Positions 1-11,059 of a DNA stretch of 64,000 bases are shown here, one piece after another. Each line of letters begins with the position of its first letter. Positions within the stretch are counted from its first letter, which is position 1. The position numbers and the translations under genes were made by a program. The stretch lies in the NCBI GenBank assembly GCA_963675135.1, contig OY776125.1:20076565-20140564 (forward strand). Reading direction: 5' to 3'. The notes below the pieces were generated by a model. That model had not been told where the DNA came from, did not search any database, and saw nothing but the letters and a program-made list of their open reading frames with translations. Origin of the DNA: Galeopsis tetrahit. Taxonomy: Eukaryota > Streptophyta > Magnoliopsida > Lamiales > Lamiaceae.

Positions 1-679
1 GTTTGTGAATTGATGAGATCGATTTACGAACTTAAACAATCCTCAATATAATGGTACTTGAGACTTCATTGAATTATTGTTTGATATAACTTTGTGATGA
101 TAGACAAAGACCATTTTGCTTACGTTAAACGGTCCTAGGTAGTTTTGTAATTCTATCTTATGTATGTTGATACGATGTTAGCTGGAAAACGATAATGAGT
201 ATATTTGGTGAAAATATTCATAGAGATAGTTCAAGAAAGTTACTTGGGTTGTTTCAAGAGACACGGAAAGAGACTTCTAGACAGATTCAGAATGGATGCA
301 TGAAAGCCTATTGATACTCTTGTTGTAAAAGACGAGTTATTGATTTGTGATAAGTGTCCAAAGACTCAAAGATGGAATGTTAGTAGTACTATATGCGAAT
401 GTAATTGAAAGTCTGATGTATGCTAAGATGAGTGAACATCCAGACGTATTATGAGCTGTTGGTTTGGTTAGCAGATATCAATTCAATTCAGAATAGACAC
501 TGGTGACAGTGTAAGGGATTGTAAGATATCAGAAATGTACTACAAATTAATTTGAACCTGAAAGGGTATATATAGACATGTACTATCCATTGTGCAAGTT
601 GAGCTTGTGGCAAGTGCATCTGTAAGTACGAGAAATAGTTTGGGTAAGAAATTTATTGAAATTTTTGGAAAAGTAATCA

Positions 680-1143
680 GTCTATTAGGAGTTGTAACGA
701 TTCATCATGGAATCAAACACTCTAGTAAGAGTTGTAGCGATTCACTGTGGAATTGAACACTTCAGTGGGAGTTGTAACGATTCATTGTTGAATTAAACGC
801 TCTAGTGGGAGTTGTAGCAATTCATTGTGGAATCAAACACTCTAGTGGAAGCTGTAACGATTCACTGTGAAATCAAACACTCTAGTGGGAGAGCTGTAAC
901 GATTTACACTGCCCTTGGAGTTGTAACGATTCATTGTTGAATTAAACGCTCTAGTGGAAGCTGTAACAATTCATTGTGGAATCAAACACTCTAGTGGGAG
1001 TTATACCGATTCATTATTGAATCAAACACTCTAGTGGAAGCTGTAACGATTCACTGTGGAATCAAACACTCTAGTGGGAGAGTTATAACGATTTACACTA
1101 CATTGAGAGTTGTAATGATTCACACTCCAGTGGTAGTTGAGGT
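680..1143. repeat. About 40-bp tandem repeat array inside the copia remnant
   Basis: Roughly ten to eleven diverged units of about 40 bp, each containing variants of GTTGTAACGATTCA followed by TGGAATCAAACACTCTAGTG. Some units are shortened around GATTTACACT. A last partial unit lies on the other side of the hAT MITE at about 1799-1850, so the array existed before that insertion. The first unit reads as the LGVV segment expected just after the RNase H motif, so the array may have grown from coding sequence; this origin is an inference. Confidence 0.85.
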
Positions 1144-1151
1144 AATTTACT

Positions 1152-1789
1152 TAGGGGTGGTTTGATACGGTATACCGACCATACCGTTATCATACCGAAA
1201 ATTTCGGTATTGAAAAAATCCATACCATTATCGTACCGAAATTTCGGTATACCCTAATCTCGGTATACCGAAATTTTTGGTATGTAAGAATTCATACCGA
1301 TACCGTATCGTAATTTCGGTATATCGAATTTTTGGTACGGTATATCGGTATACTGTACCATATCCGTATATTGATTCATATCGAAAATATTGAATCATTA
1401 TTTCATATCGAAATATCAGTATACCAATTCATACCGAAAATATTGAAGCATTATTTTATATCAAAATTAATTATTTAAGGTTTATTTTATTTAAATTTCA
1501 ATAATTAAAGTTATTTTAATTTAAAAATAATATAAAATTATAAATTATATTATAAAATTATTATTTTATTAAGGTTTCGGTATTTCGGTATATCGATATA
1601 CCTTTTCATACCGAATACCAAAAAAATTTCGGTATATCGAAATACCGCGGTATGATCATTTTCCATACCGTTACCATACCGAAAATTTCGGTATGATATC
1701 ATACCGTACCGAAAATTTCGATAATTTCGGTATTTTTTCGGTATGAAAAGCTCGGTATACCGAAATTTCGGTATATTTACCCACCCCTA
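1152..1789. mobile_element. Non-autonomous hAT-type MITE (638 bp)
   Basis: The termini are TAGGGGTGG and CCACCCCTA, with an exact 8-bp target-site duplication AATTTACT at 1144-1151 and 1790-1797. The interior is packed with short inverted GGTATACCG/CGGTAT motifs and has no open reading frame. An 8-bp duplication with TAGGGGTG ends is typical of plant hAT elements. It interrupts the 40-bp tandem array of the copia remnant. Confidence 0.9.
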
Positions 1790-2998
1790 AATTTACTATA
1801 GAATCAAACACTTCAGTGGAAACTGTAGTGATTCATTGTAGTAATCAAAGTAGTTAAAGCTTACACTCGAGATTCCGAGTTTCATGAAAAACCAAACAAT
1901 ACAAAGTTTTAACTTTGTGTAAACTTTAAAAGAAGAAAAGGTGATTCTTAAATGCATGACTACTCACTTGATGTTTGCAGATCCTCTTGTCAAATATATT
2001 CCTTAGAGATGTTTTAGACATCTAAGGTTTTGGGTTTGTGTGGATTTGAACATAGTGCGTTGTAGTTGTTAACGTTGTTGAACATTTATGTATTGTGAAT
2101 TATATGATGTTTCATATAATAGTATGTCGACAAGTAAAGATTGGCTCTCTCATACGAGCAATCGCCTCTGACATCGAGGCATGTGCAGAGATGAGATTAT
2201 TTAGGAATAATCGTAATAGATTTTACCACAAATCTATTTAACTTGTTACGAAGCTAAATCAACGGATTTTCTGGACTATAGTGGGAGGAAATTCAAGTTA
2301 AGTGTCGAGGATACACTTGAACTGTGATTTACACGATGTCAAATAAAAGAATGACATACGCTTCCATTTTGGGAAGTTAAGATATCGTGACATGTGTTTC
2401 ATACCACATGTGCTAAGATGACCATAAGGAAATGAGAAAGATGTCCCTATTTTCTCATTGTATGAGGCCTTGAGGGTTAAGAAATCCTCTAACAAATACC
2501 CTTAAGATTTTATACTGTATTCTTAAGTCTTCATTGTAGTGTTGCTATTTTAGCATGTTACCAATATCTATAAGTTATATGGCAATGCGGTGCATGTCTA
2601 GGAAAGCAGCTATAGTGAGAGTCTGGAGATATTAGTATAAAAGGGAGAACGTCTTTATTAACATGTTCTATTGTGATTCATTGACCGGTCAATCAAGTTC
2701 GGAACTTGATTATGAATACATAGATTTGATAAAAAGTTGAATATGCTCTTATGTTCATGGGATTGAAAGAGATATGTCAACTAATGTTATATTGAAAGAG
2801 TTCTGGGGTATAACGAGTTTTGAAATCTTCATATAAAATTGGTTGAGTTGCTATATATCCTTAACAAGTGTATAGCGTGAAAACTCATATTCTCGAGGGT
2901 CACACGATCTATTTGCCTGTATGAAAATGTGTTGTGTGATGGTATATATAAGTGAAGTAAAGGAGTGTAAGACTCAAACTTGATGTGTGAGTGGGAGA

Positions 2999-3248
2999 TG
3001 AAAGCTAATAAATAATAATTAATTAATATTAATTATTTATTTAATCCACACATGGAAGTGGATAATTAGATGAGCAGTTATTTAGATAACCTCCTACATA
3101 AGAAAATCCAACGTGATTTTCCAACGTAGAGAGAATTCCATTCTCTTCTCCACTCCTTAGACAGAAAACTGCATTAGAGAGAATTCCATTCTCTTCTCCA
3201 CTCCTTAGACAGAAAACTGCATTATTTCTCAATTAATTAATTCCAACA
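2999..3248 (+). repeat. Probable 3' LTR of the copia remnant, with a 48-bp internal duplication
   Basis: The purine tract GAGTGGGAGA, typical of copia polypurine tracts, directly precedes TGAAAGC at 2999. The stretch ends in TTCCAACA at 3248, the usual copia LTR end. The 950 bases between the polyprotein remains and this tract have no clear coding content. Inside the LTR a 48-bp segment is duplicated exactly and head to tail (3128-3175 and 3176-3223). The 5' LTR is off the window, so the boundaries are not confirmed. Confidence 0.6.
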
Positions 3249-4217
3249 ATATGCAATAGCAATAGCAATATCGAACATAATATCGATAAATATCGATTTT
3301 TTTTTTAGAAAATATTGATAAAATAAAATAAAAATCAATAAATATACGAGGTATGTAGCATTGTTTTGTTAAATTTAAATTTATGTACTTTAATTCTGTT
3401 ATTAAATTTTCATAATTTTTAAAATTTACATATGTTGATATATCCACCAATATTTCTACAAATTTAAAGTCTCAATATATACAATAATACCGATATAATT
3501 AACCTTGCTCTCCACTGAATTCGTGTTATTTCTTCTATTCTGTTTTAGGATTTTCAAATGGCAGTAAAAATTATGGAGTGTTCGTGATTTTTTTTTTCAT
3601 GTGAATGAATGAGTCGATGAGAGGAGAAGTGAGGGGGAAGAGCCTCATTTAGGTTTTAAATGTGTATATATTAGGAATTTAATATATGAGTATTTTAATC
3701 TAACAAAATTCAGGTTGTGTATAGAAAATTCAAGAGTTAATCGTTACTACAATGAGAAACTAACAAGGGAATAACTAAGTACAAATTATTTGGTAACCAT
3801 ATTCTTGGCATTGTAATGACTTGTGGAGGCAGATGAGAGCATATTTTCTAGTTTTCATATTTCATTGTAGAGTAGTATATTTTTAATTTTAACACGTGTA
3901 CCTGTAATAAATAATCCGTAATACACTTTGACATGCAACTACGTGATTAACTAGAACATAAAAATGGATACAGACGATTTGTTGCAGATCAAGAAACAAC
4001 TTGATGGCTTAACTAAGGCGAAATATATATTATACAGCATTTCGAGTTCACATCATGACTAATAACCATATATACACAAGAGAAGCCATAATACTGTAGG
4101 CAGCTAAACCTTAGTTGACATAATTTTAGACAAATAGAGCATCATATACACAGCACAAGCAAATTATTATTACACATTACCTGTACGTATATATCTTGTT
4201 CATTTGAACTTGATGAG
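3249..4217. other. Intergenic stretch with no gene seen
   Basis: AT-rich DNA between the copia LTR and the 3' end of the protease gene. It has only short unlikely reading frames. The part nearest 4217 should hold the 3' untranslated region of the minus-strand protease. Confidence 0.6.
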
Positions 4218-7167
4218 TTACTGTGGTGTAGTAAGCACTGCAGAGACAGTTGAGACCATGGACTCAACACCACAAACATTGCGACCCCTGCAGATCTTAT
4301 AGTACCCCTGCTCTCCCCAGCTTTCTCCCCACGAGTTCTTTAAGATCCAGTACGGCTTCTCCTTCAAACGAATAGGAGCAAAGCCTGCAGCACTATATCC
4401 CACGAGAAGAACAGCATGATCTAAAGATTTGCCGCAGATATAAGGGCACGAAACTCCTCCTACGTATGTCTGCATCCAAGCTGCATTGATCCCCACTGCC
4501 ATATCAAAATACACACGGGTTAGATATCTCATGTTTTCCGGGTGAATTTATAGTAAATAGCCTAATATAGATTGTATCACAGTTTAAAATTACTCTCTTT
4601 TAGACAAGATAATATTTTTTGGACTTAACCTTGTGAAATAATTCCTTTTGTTGCAACCCTCATTCTTAACATACCTTACATTTTTTTGTCAAGGTGTTTA
4701 GTTTCATTCTCTTTTAGGTAAGAGGAATGTGTTTTTCCTCAGCTATACCCATATAAATAAGCCCATACCATTATGTAAATAAGCTCGTACCATCACTTAT
4801 TTCAACACATAACACCATTTTTAACCCATACCATCATTTTGAAGTCCATACCAAGTACAATTTGTTACTGCCGCACCTCTGTTTTTTTTTTTTTTTCATA
4901 TTTATGTTGACATCATTAAGGATATTCATATAATGGTCAAAAAAATATTCTCTTAGCTAAAAAAAAAATGATTTCAAACTTTGACACAAAAGAACATTTC
5001 TTTCTATATTAGGCTATTTATAAATTCATCCCTAAAGATAATCAAGAAACATTATTGTGAAGTCATCTGATACCTGCAAGAGGACCGTGTTTAATAAGAT
5101 TTGCAGCAATTTGATCGTCATCTATAGAAACCACACTAAAGTTTGATACACCTGCAGCAATTTTGTTCCCGTTGAATTTGCAAACACCATCTGTTCCAGT
5201 GTAAGGATAGTCTTTCTCACTTTGGAGTCCACCAACCTTGAGTGTGTATTCAAAGGCATTGTTCATCAATCCACCATTACAACCAGCATCACAAGATCCT
5301 CTTTCCTCCGGATCACACTGCAGAGAAAGTGAAGAAGGTTTGTCAATTAAAACCAGCAAACTTTGGACATTCTTGCAATTTAGGAATCTCCATTTATGAA
5401 AGATTGAATCCCTTAATGAATTATTTTCAATAATTAGTTAATTACTCTAAATCTCAGAGTAGTTCACAATGGAAGTTCACTAAAGAGCTCACATTACTCC
5501 AACATGCAAATCAATCTGCTGCTGAACTTTTATGGTAAACTGTAACTGGGACTCGGCTGCCTATTTATAAGCATTTTCCGAATACTATTATCTTATTTCA
5601 GTTACACTATTGTCGAAGCCATTCACAAAAGATTCAGGTGAAGAAGTAATATCAGTAAAAAAGATTTCTGGAAATAATATGATATCTTGCAAGATGTTTG
5701 TTAATGCATATAAGATGAAATAATATCAGTAAATATGATTTCAGGGAATAGTATGATATCTTGCAAGATGTTTGCCAAATGCATAAGATGATAACTTCTA
5801 ATAGAGTTAAATAATTTAAGACATCTCAAATGACTAGTATAAGTATGAAGTATATTACTTGTGTAGCATATCTTGAATGTGTCAAATTAAAATTGTCTCA
5901 AGTGGCAGGATCTAAACAGGCTCTAAGGGGGTGTTCTGTTTGCAAAATCACTCTTTTTTTAAAGCTGTCTCTAACAGCTTTAGCTTTTGAAAACTGTGAA
6001 TAGAGTTTGCAAACAGTCCCTAAGACTAATACGCCCAGCTTCCTAATAATCATATATTGAAAAAAACGAGCAATAAATTAAACAGTGCTGTACAAGAATT
6101 CTGTTTCATGAATTATATTCCAAAGTAAGCCATCTAATTCATAAATGCACTTATGTAAACTGAGTAGAACAAACCTCATGATCACAATCCACAAGCTGCT
6201 GCTCACTAAGGCTCACAAGCTCCCCTGTCGCTAAGTAGTGGGCTCCTTCAAGCGCACCAACGGTACTAAATGACCAACAAGATCCACACGATCCCTGTTT
6301 AAAACCTCAACCAATTAGCACAACATAAAGATAAACCACTTGATATTTAACAGTTTCTAGTCATGTCATATATGCACGATGTTCAATTTTTTGCTTGTCA
6401 ATGGATTTTAGGGCACTGATCATTTCATCATCACAATCCCCGATTTAGAAATGCAAAACTTTGTTAGGATCTATGGTGAATAAGGTTATAATATCCATAC
6501 TACTTTTACCTAGAAGTAAATTTATAAACTACTTGGAGAATAAATTATTTTGAATGTATAATCGATCAATTAAACAGCCTTAATCAACTTCAATTGAAAA
6601 GGAAATAGTGCAATTTCAAGTAGAATTAACTAATAACTACAGCCATACAAATTACTCTCACTACGATGAAACCTCAAGTATAAATCAAACCTGGTCTTTA
6701 ACGCCGGTAACAGCTCCGTGTTCTCTCCAGTCAAAGTCCGTTGGCAGATCCTTAGTCGGAAGGACCGGCGCCTTGTTTGCGTCCACTGGAAGCTTCAAAC
6801 GCTGTTTGTGGAGCCCTAAGTAGCTCTTCTCGAACTCCGACGGCGTCAGGTCGGAGAATTTGGTGACGCCGTGAACAGCGGAAGGATCGAGCAGCTGGTG
6901 GCGGTTGGCGCGGCGCAGGTTTGCCTTGAAGACGGAGAATCTGTGATCATGCTCCTCCTGGGTGGCGTATGTTTTCCCAAACTTGGTTTTGAATAAGGAA
7001 AAATGATGCTCGGCGTGTAGGAGTTGATCGACGGCTTCCACACCGTCGGATACGACTTGCCGGATCAGAGGATCTTCGGAAACGGAGTCGAGGAAAGTTT
7101 GTTCTGCAGCAAATGCAGAGGATAAGAGAGATAGGGTGAGTAGAAAATGGAGAGTCAAAGACGCCAT
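4218..7167 (-). CDS. RD19-like papain-family cysteine protease (complete, 4 exons, 372 aa)
   Basis: Coding exons on the minus strand are 7167-6691, 6294-6175, 5317-5074 and 4495-4218. All introns are GT-AG and the joined frame is open for 372 residues, close to RD19 proteins (about 365-370). A hydrophobic signal peptide covers residues 1-20. An I29 inhibitor propeptide follows (about 55-113, with the ERFNAQ-type helix spaced as E-R-F-N-A and a VTKFSDLT motif). The mature enzyme should start near LPTDFDW (141). The active site is complete: Gln159, Cys165 in GSCGSCW, His307 in LDHAV and Asn334 in KNSWG. Such C1A proteases act in the vacuole or secretory path during stress and senescence. Intron 2 holds a 75-bp duplication and a Tourist-like MITE. 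The exact paralog (RD19A, B or C type) cannot be told here. Confidence 0.96.
5647..5796. repeat. Two-copy 75-bp tandem repeat in protease intron 2
   Basis: Two adjacent copies begin with AATATCAGTAAA at 5648 and 5723 and both contain ATGATATCTTGCAAGATGTTTG. They differ at a few positions. The repeat lies wholly within the intron. Confidence 0.85.
5927..6020. mobile_element. Tourist-like (PIF/Harbinger) mini-MITE in protease intron 2
   Basis: Imperfect terminal inverted repeats start GGGGGTGTTCTGTTTGC and end GCAAACAGTCCC. They are flanked by the trinucleotide TAA on both sides (5924-5926 and 6021-6023), the duplication expected for PIF/Harbinger elements. At 94 bp it is a very short copy. 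Confidence 0.75.
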
Positions 7168-7215
7168 TGTTTGTTGGAGTGAAGAAGAATGAGTGGAGAT
7201 ACTTTCCCGAGTTTG

Positions 7216-7278
7216 TTTATATGGCCAGGGAATTTATGATGATTGGTGGATTCCAGCCGCTGCGATAACGACACGTGT
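7216..7278 (-). promoter_or_regulatory. Protease promoter: TATA box and palindromic G-box/ABRE
   Basis: On the minus strand ATATAAA lies at 7222-7216, about 50 bases before the ATG at 7167. About 50 bases further upstream lies the palindrome ACACGTGT (7271-7278). Its ACGTGT core is the abscisic-acid response element bound by bZIP factors. This fits the dehydration response known for RD19 genes; actual regulation is inferred. Confidence 0.65.
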
Positions 7279-7427
7279 CATCTCGTTATATCACAGATTT
7301 GGCTGAAAGTAAAACCTCGAGCTTTGACTTTCTTTATTTCTAGTTTTTTTCTTTTTTAACCGGGATTTATGGAATGTCCTAGGTAAAGGTAAATTGCTAC
7401 TATATTTTTGGCTAAATTATCAATATT

Positions 7428-9427
7428 TTTTTTTTATTTTTTTTGATCGGTAAAAGATTATATTATTATTGGGTACAAGAGATACCCGATAAAGTTAATG
7501 TACAAGATATCGCATAAGAAAGAAGTAAAAAGTCTTACACTACACAATTATCAAGTCATGCACTTAAATGGATCTAGCACCCATGATCTGAAGGACAAGG
7601 TGTTCCGGTTGGGGTATTTGATCGTGAACCAGCTCCATACTCTTGCTCTCAGCTCCTCCTTGACTTTTGTGATCGAGAAAGTTTCATTCTTGAAGAGTAC
7701 TGCATTTCTCCATTTCCATATCAGCCAAACCACACAAAGCCATATACAAGTAGCTATCTTTTTCCCATTCTTACACTTTAATATGCCCCCAAAGCCTAGG
7801 AAGTTGTCCAGGATGTTCGACGGGAGTGCTGAGGGTGACTTGAGCCACGACAGGCATTCCATCCATACTAGGTATGCTTGGGGACATTCCAGAAAGATGT
7901 GTCTTTCGGTTTCCTCGTTGTCGCCACAGAGAACGCACCTTAAGTCGTCATTCTGGTTGAGAATGTTTCTTCTTCTGAGGTTGGACTGAGTCGGTAGTCT
8001 TCCCCATAACAGCCTCCATGCATGAGCCTTGACTTTTAATGGTGCAAAATTCTTCCATATGATCTTGAACCCTTGCAGCATCTTGTCTTCTGGTTGAGTG
8101 TCTTGGTTTTGGTTGAAGAGAATTGAGTACGTCTCTTTCGTGGAGAACTCCCCTGTCTTCGATGCTTTCCATTTCCATGAGTCTTCAAATTCTGCTTTCA
8201 GTTTGAACCTGTCCATCACAGATAAGAGGTCGTTAAGAAATATTTGTTCCCTATCAAAGAGTGCCCTTCTCCATCTCCAGGTCCACCTCCAAGTATTCCC
8301 ATCCCAGACTCCCATTTCCCCTACAGTTTTCCCCTTGTCTATACTAATTAAGTATAATCTCTTAAATCTGTCCTTAAGAGTACCTTCCCCCGTCCAGTTT
8401 TCCTCCCAAAAGAACGAACTTTTCCCATCCCCTAGGACCTTAATCAAATTACCATGGAACCAACCCCCATTACTCTCACCTATCACCTTTAGAATATCCC
8501 TCCACCATAGAGACACCCTCCCTTCCCTTCCTGTTGGAAAGAGGCCGAAACCATCTCCCCAGGCTACCCCATATCTAGACCGTAAGACCCTCACCCACAG
8601 ACTATTCCTCTCATTTATGAATTTCCAGCCCCATTTCCCCAATAATGTTTCATTGAAAACCCTAATATCTCTCACCCCTAGACCTCCTAGATGTTTCATA
8701 TTGCATATTGTTTTCCAGTCGATCCATGCCACTCTCTTCCCACTGCTCCCACCCCCCCAAAGAAAATTACGTTGTAGGCTCACAATCTCACTCAGGGTTT
8801 TCTTTGGTATTCGATAGAAAGATAGATAGTATGTCGGAAGAGAGGAGATGACCGAGTTCAATAGCGTGATCCTGCCCCCCATCGAGATCTTCTTGTCGTC
8901 CCATCTTGCTAGTCTGTTCCTTATTTTCTCCACTATCGGGGCCCACTCCAGTGCTTTCCTTTGGTTTGATCCCACTTTCATTCCCAGGTATTTGAAGGGG
9001 ATGGTGTCTACTTTGCATCCAAAGATTTCTGCCATTTCATTGAGAGTGTTACCTTCCACGTTCACTCCAATAATCGAGCACTTGTTGAAATTGATTTTCA
9101 ATTCGGACATCAGTTCCATGTTCCTCAACACCCGTCGCATAACCCAGGCATTCTCCAAGCTTGCTTCTCCCATTAGGATTGTGTCATCCGCGAACTGTAG
9201 GTGTGAGACTTTAATTTTTTCCGGTCCAATTTCTGCCGCTTTGTACAGGCCTTCTTCAGTTGCTTTCTCCATGAGGATGCCCAGTCCTTCAACAGCGATC
9301 AGGAAAAGGAATGGAGATAGGGGGTCCCCTTGTCTCAACCCCCTTTCCAGTATGAATTCACCAGATGGGCTTCCGTTGACAAGAACCGTTGCTGAGGCTG
9401 TCTTCACACATTCCATAACCCACATCC
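7428..9427 (-). mobile_element. 5'-truncated LINE (L1-type), about 2 kb
   Basis: The 3' end lies at low coordinates and has a T-rich tract at about 7425-7444 (the poly(A) tail on the minus strand) next to TTGATCGGTAAAAG. The flanks read TATCAATATT (7418-7427) and TATTAATATT (9428-9437), a 10-bp duplication with one mismatch. The element starts in the middle of the reverse transcriptase domain, the usual result of incomplete target-primed reverse transcription. Confidence 0.8.
7551..9427 (-). CDS. LINE ORF2 C-terminal part: reverse transcriptase and zf-RVT, open but truncated
   Basis: The reading frame is open to its stop at 7551 with no internal break. It begins at MECVKTASATVLVNGSP in the reverse transcriptase palm. 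It then shows RGLRQGDPLSPFLF, the catalytic FADDTI box, the thumb region (FKYLGMKVG, GGRITLLNSVISSLPTYY), and a zf-RVT zinc-binding region with CVLCGDNEETERHIFLECP. The endonuclease and the N-terminal reverse transcriptase are missing, so it cannot be active. No RNase H follows, unlike the LINE at 35.6-41.7 kb. The frame runs about 39 codons into flanking DNA to 9545, which is not part of the element. An undamaged frame suggests a fairly recent insertion. Confidence 0.9.
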
Positions 9428-10160
9428 TATTAATATTAACGCATACTCTTAATTTTTTATGAAATCTAGCATAAATTTTTCTTTTTATATAAATTTTATA
9501 CTTTTCATTTTTTCTTAAATCTAACTCATACTTTTTTTTAACCAAATTATACTCATACTATTAATTTTTTATCAAATTTAACACATACAATTGTACTCTT
9601 ATTCAATTTATATCCATTCTTTTTATAAATATAATTAATAAATATAACTTACTTTATAAAAAAAATCTAAAATTATATATAAATATTTTTTAATCTAAAA
9701 AATATAAAAAATTAAAAATAATTTAAAAATTCTCAAACATTATATATATACTCCTCTTTCACCAAAAGTATAAATATACAATTGCTGGATGGAGGGAGTA
9801 CAATTTATTTCACTTACATTATCTTTTATATATATTTTGTAAATATTTTTTTAATTCAATAGTTTTAGATAATTTCAATTATCAATTTTTTTTAAAATTT
9901 AAAATTTAAAATTTGAAGATTTTAAATTGATTTTTTTTAAACATATTTAAGATATTTTTTTCTTTTTACTAAATATTAGATGATTTCTACATTTTTTATA
10001 TTTTAAATTAATTGATAAAACATGTGCTAAAATTGGTAAAACATAAAAAGTATGTGATACATTTGATTAAAAATGAAAAGTATGGGTATAAAAAAAAGTT
10101 TATGCTAAATTTGATAACAAAATGAAAAGTATGAGTATAATTTAGTTAAAAAGAAAAGTA

Positions 10161-10876
10161 CAGTAAAACCTCTATAAATTAATACTCTATAAATTAATAA
10201 CCTCTCTAAAATAATAAAATCTTCCGGTCCCGACTTGGGCCTTTGTAAAAATTCATCAAATTCGATAAGATAATAAAATAATATTTTTTTGGAAAATTCC
10301 TTTATAAATATTAAGTCCCATTAAAACTATAAATTAATAATTCATAAATATTTATCCCTCCGTCCTCGAAAAGTTTTCATACTTTCATTTTTTGTTCGTC
10401 CCAAAAAAGTTTGCATACCCCAAAATAGAAATAATCATCACAATACACATCTTCACAATATACATATATTTACACATATTGAGATTTATATAGTATATGT
10501 TTCATTCATCATGCATGAATATATTTTATTGATTATATTAGTTATTTAAGTGCAACGAATTAATAAAAACATGTATATTTAAGTAATTTCAATGAATTGA
10601 TACATGAGTCCATGAATATAATAGTTAATTGTATACAATGAATTGATATTATACATGAATATATTTAATTAGTTACAAAGAATTGGTTGATATATGAATA
10701 TAATCAATGAAACATATATGCACTCATTTATTTTCAATACATATTATACTAAATTTGATGAATTTAAAAAGTCTCTCTTTTAATTAATAAAATATTAATT
10801 TATCGATAAATTAATATCTCTCTAAATTAATAAACTTGCATGGTCTCAAGGTTATTAATTTATAGAGGTTTAACTG
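10161..10876. mobile_element. Emigrant/Lemi1-like (pogo-type Tc1/mariner) non-autonomous element
   Basis: The ends are CAGTAAAACCTCTATAAATT and its inverse GGTTTAACTG, flanked by TA on both sides (10159-10160 and 10877-10878). This end sequence matches what I recall of the Arabidopsis Emigrant/Lemi1 family. Inside, direct and inverted copies of CTCTATAAATTAATA recur. No transposase is present. Around 10370-10430 there is a CCCTCCGTCC stretch like one end of a Stowaway MITE, without a matching second end. Confidence 0.85.
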
Positions 10877-11059
10877 TATATGCTAAATTTAATCAAAAGT
10901 CAAAAGTATGGACTAAAATTAATTATTTGACCTATATTTTTTCATCAAAATGATTATTAGTATCTCACAAAGTTAATAAATAGGAGTAGTTGTTTTGAAA
11001 AATAAATTTAATAAATAATTAAAACACCCATTCTAAAAGAAAAAAGTTGAAACACTTTT

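Larger units (their letters stand above)
1..2050 (+). pseudogene. Decayed Ty1/copia retrotransposon polyprotein (reverse transcriptase to RNase H)
   Basis: Frame 1 opens with VCELMRSIYELKQSS, matching the copia reverse transcriptase motif usually written as SIYGLKQASR. It is followed by YNFVMIDKDHFAYV and MYVDTML (the YVDD box, altered to YVDT). Near 400-520 comes a VSRYQFNSE stretch like the copia VSRYQSNP motif, and near 600-690 a VELVASASVSTRN stretch like the RNase H EAEYVA region. At about 1970-2010 MFADPLVKYIP matches the usual ADPLTK C-terminus. Many stops and frame changes make it non-functional. The RNase H part is expanded by a 40-bp tandem array and split by a hAT MITE. The 5' half and 5' LTR lie outside the window. 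The family call rests on motif order, not on a search. Confidence 0.75.
7393..10960. mobile_element. AT-rich inverted-repeat element disrupted by two later insertions
   Basis: Sequence at about 7400-7427 plus 9438-9560 is repeated in inverted, diverged form at about 10030-10160 plus 10877-10960. Shared motifs are GCTAAATTTGAT, ATGAAAAGTATG and TATACTCATACT. The arms become continuous only if the LINE (7428-9427) and the Emigrant-like element (10161-10876) are removed. The outer ends are not sharp and no target-site duplication is clear, so the family is unknown. Confidence 0.4.

Noticed and set aside
680..1143. CRISPR-like array from regular repeats
   Set aside because: Units are contiguous with no unique spacers, the DNA is from a plant nucleus, and the repeats diverge freely.
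8098..9462. Long plus-strand open frames opposite the truncated LINE
   Set aside because: They are antisense shadows of the reverse transcriptase and zf-RVT coding sequence and show no conserved motifs.
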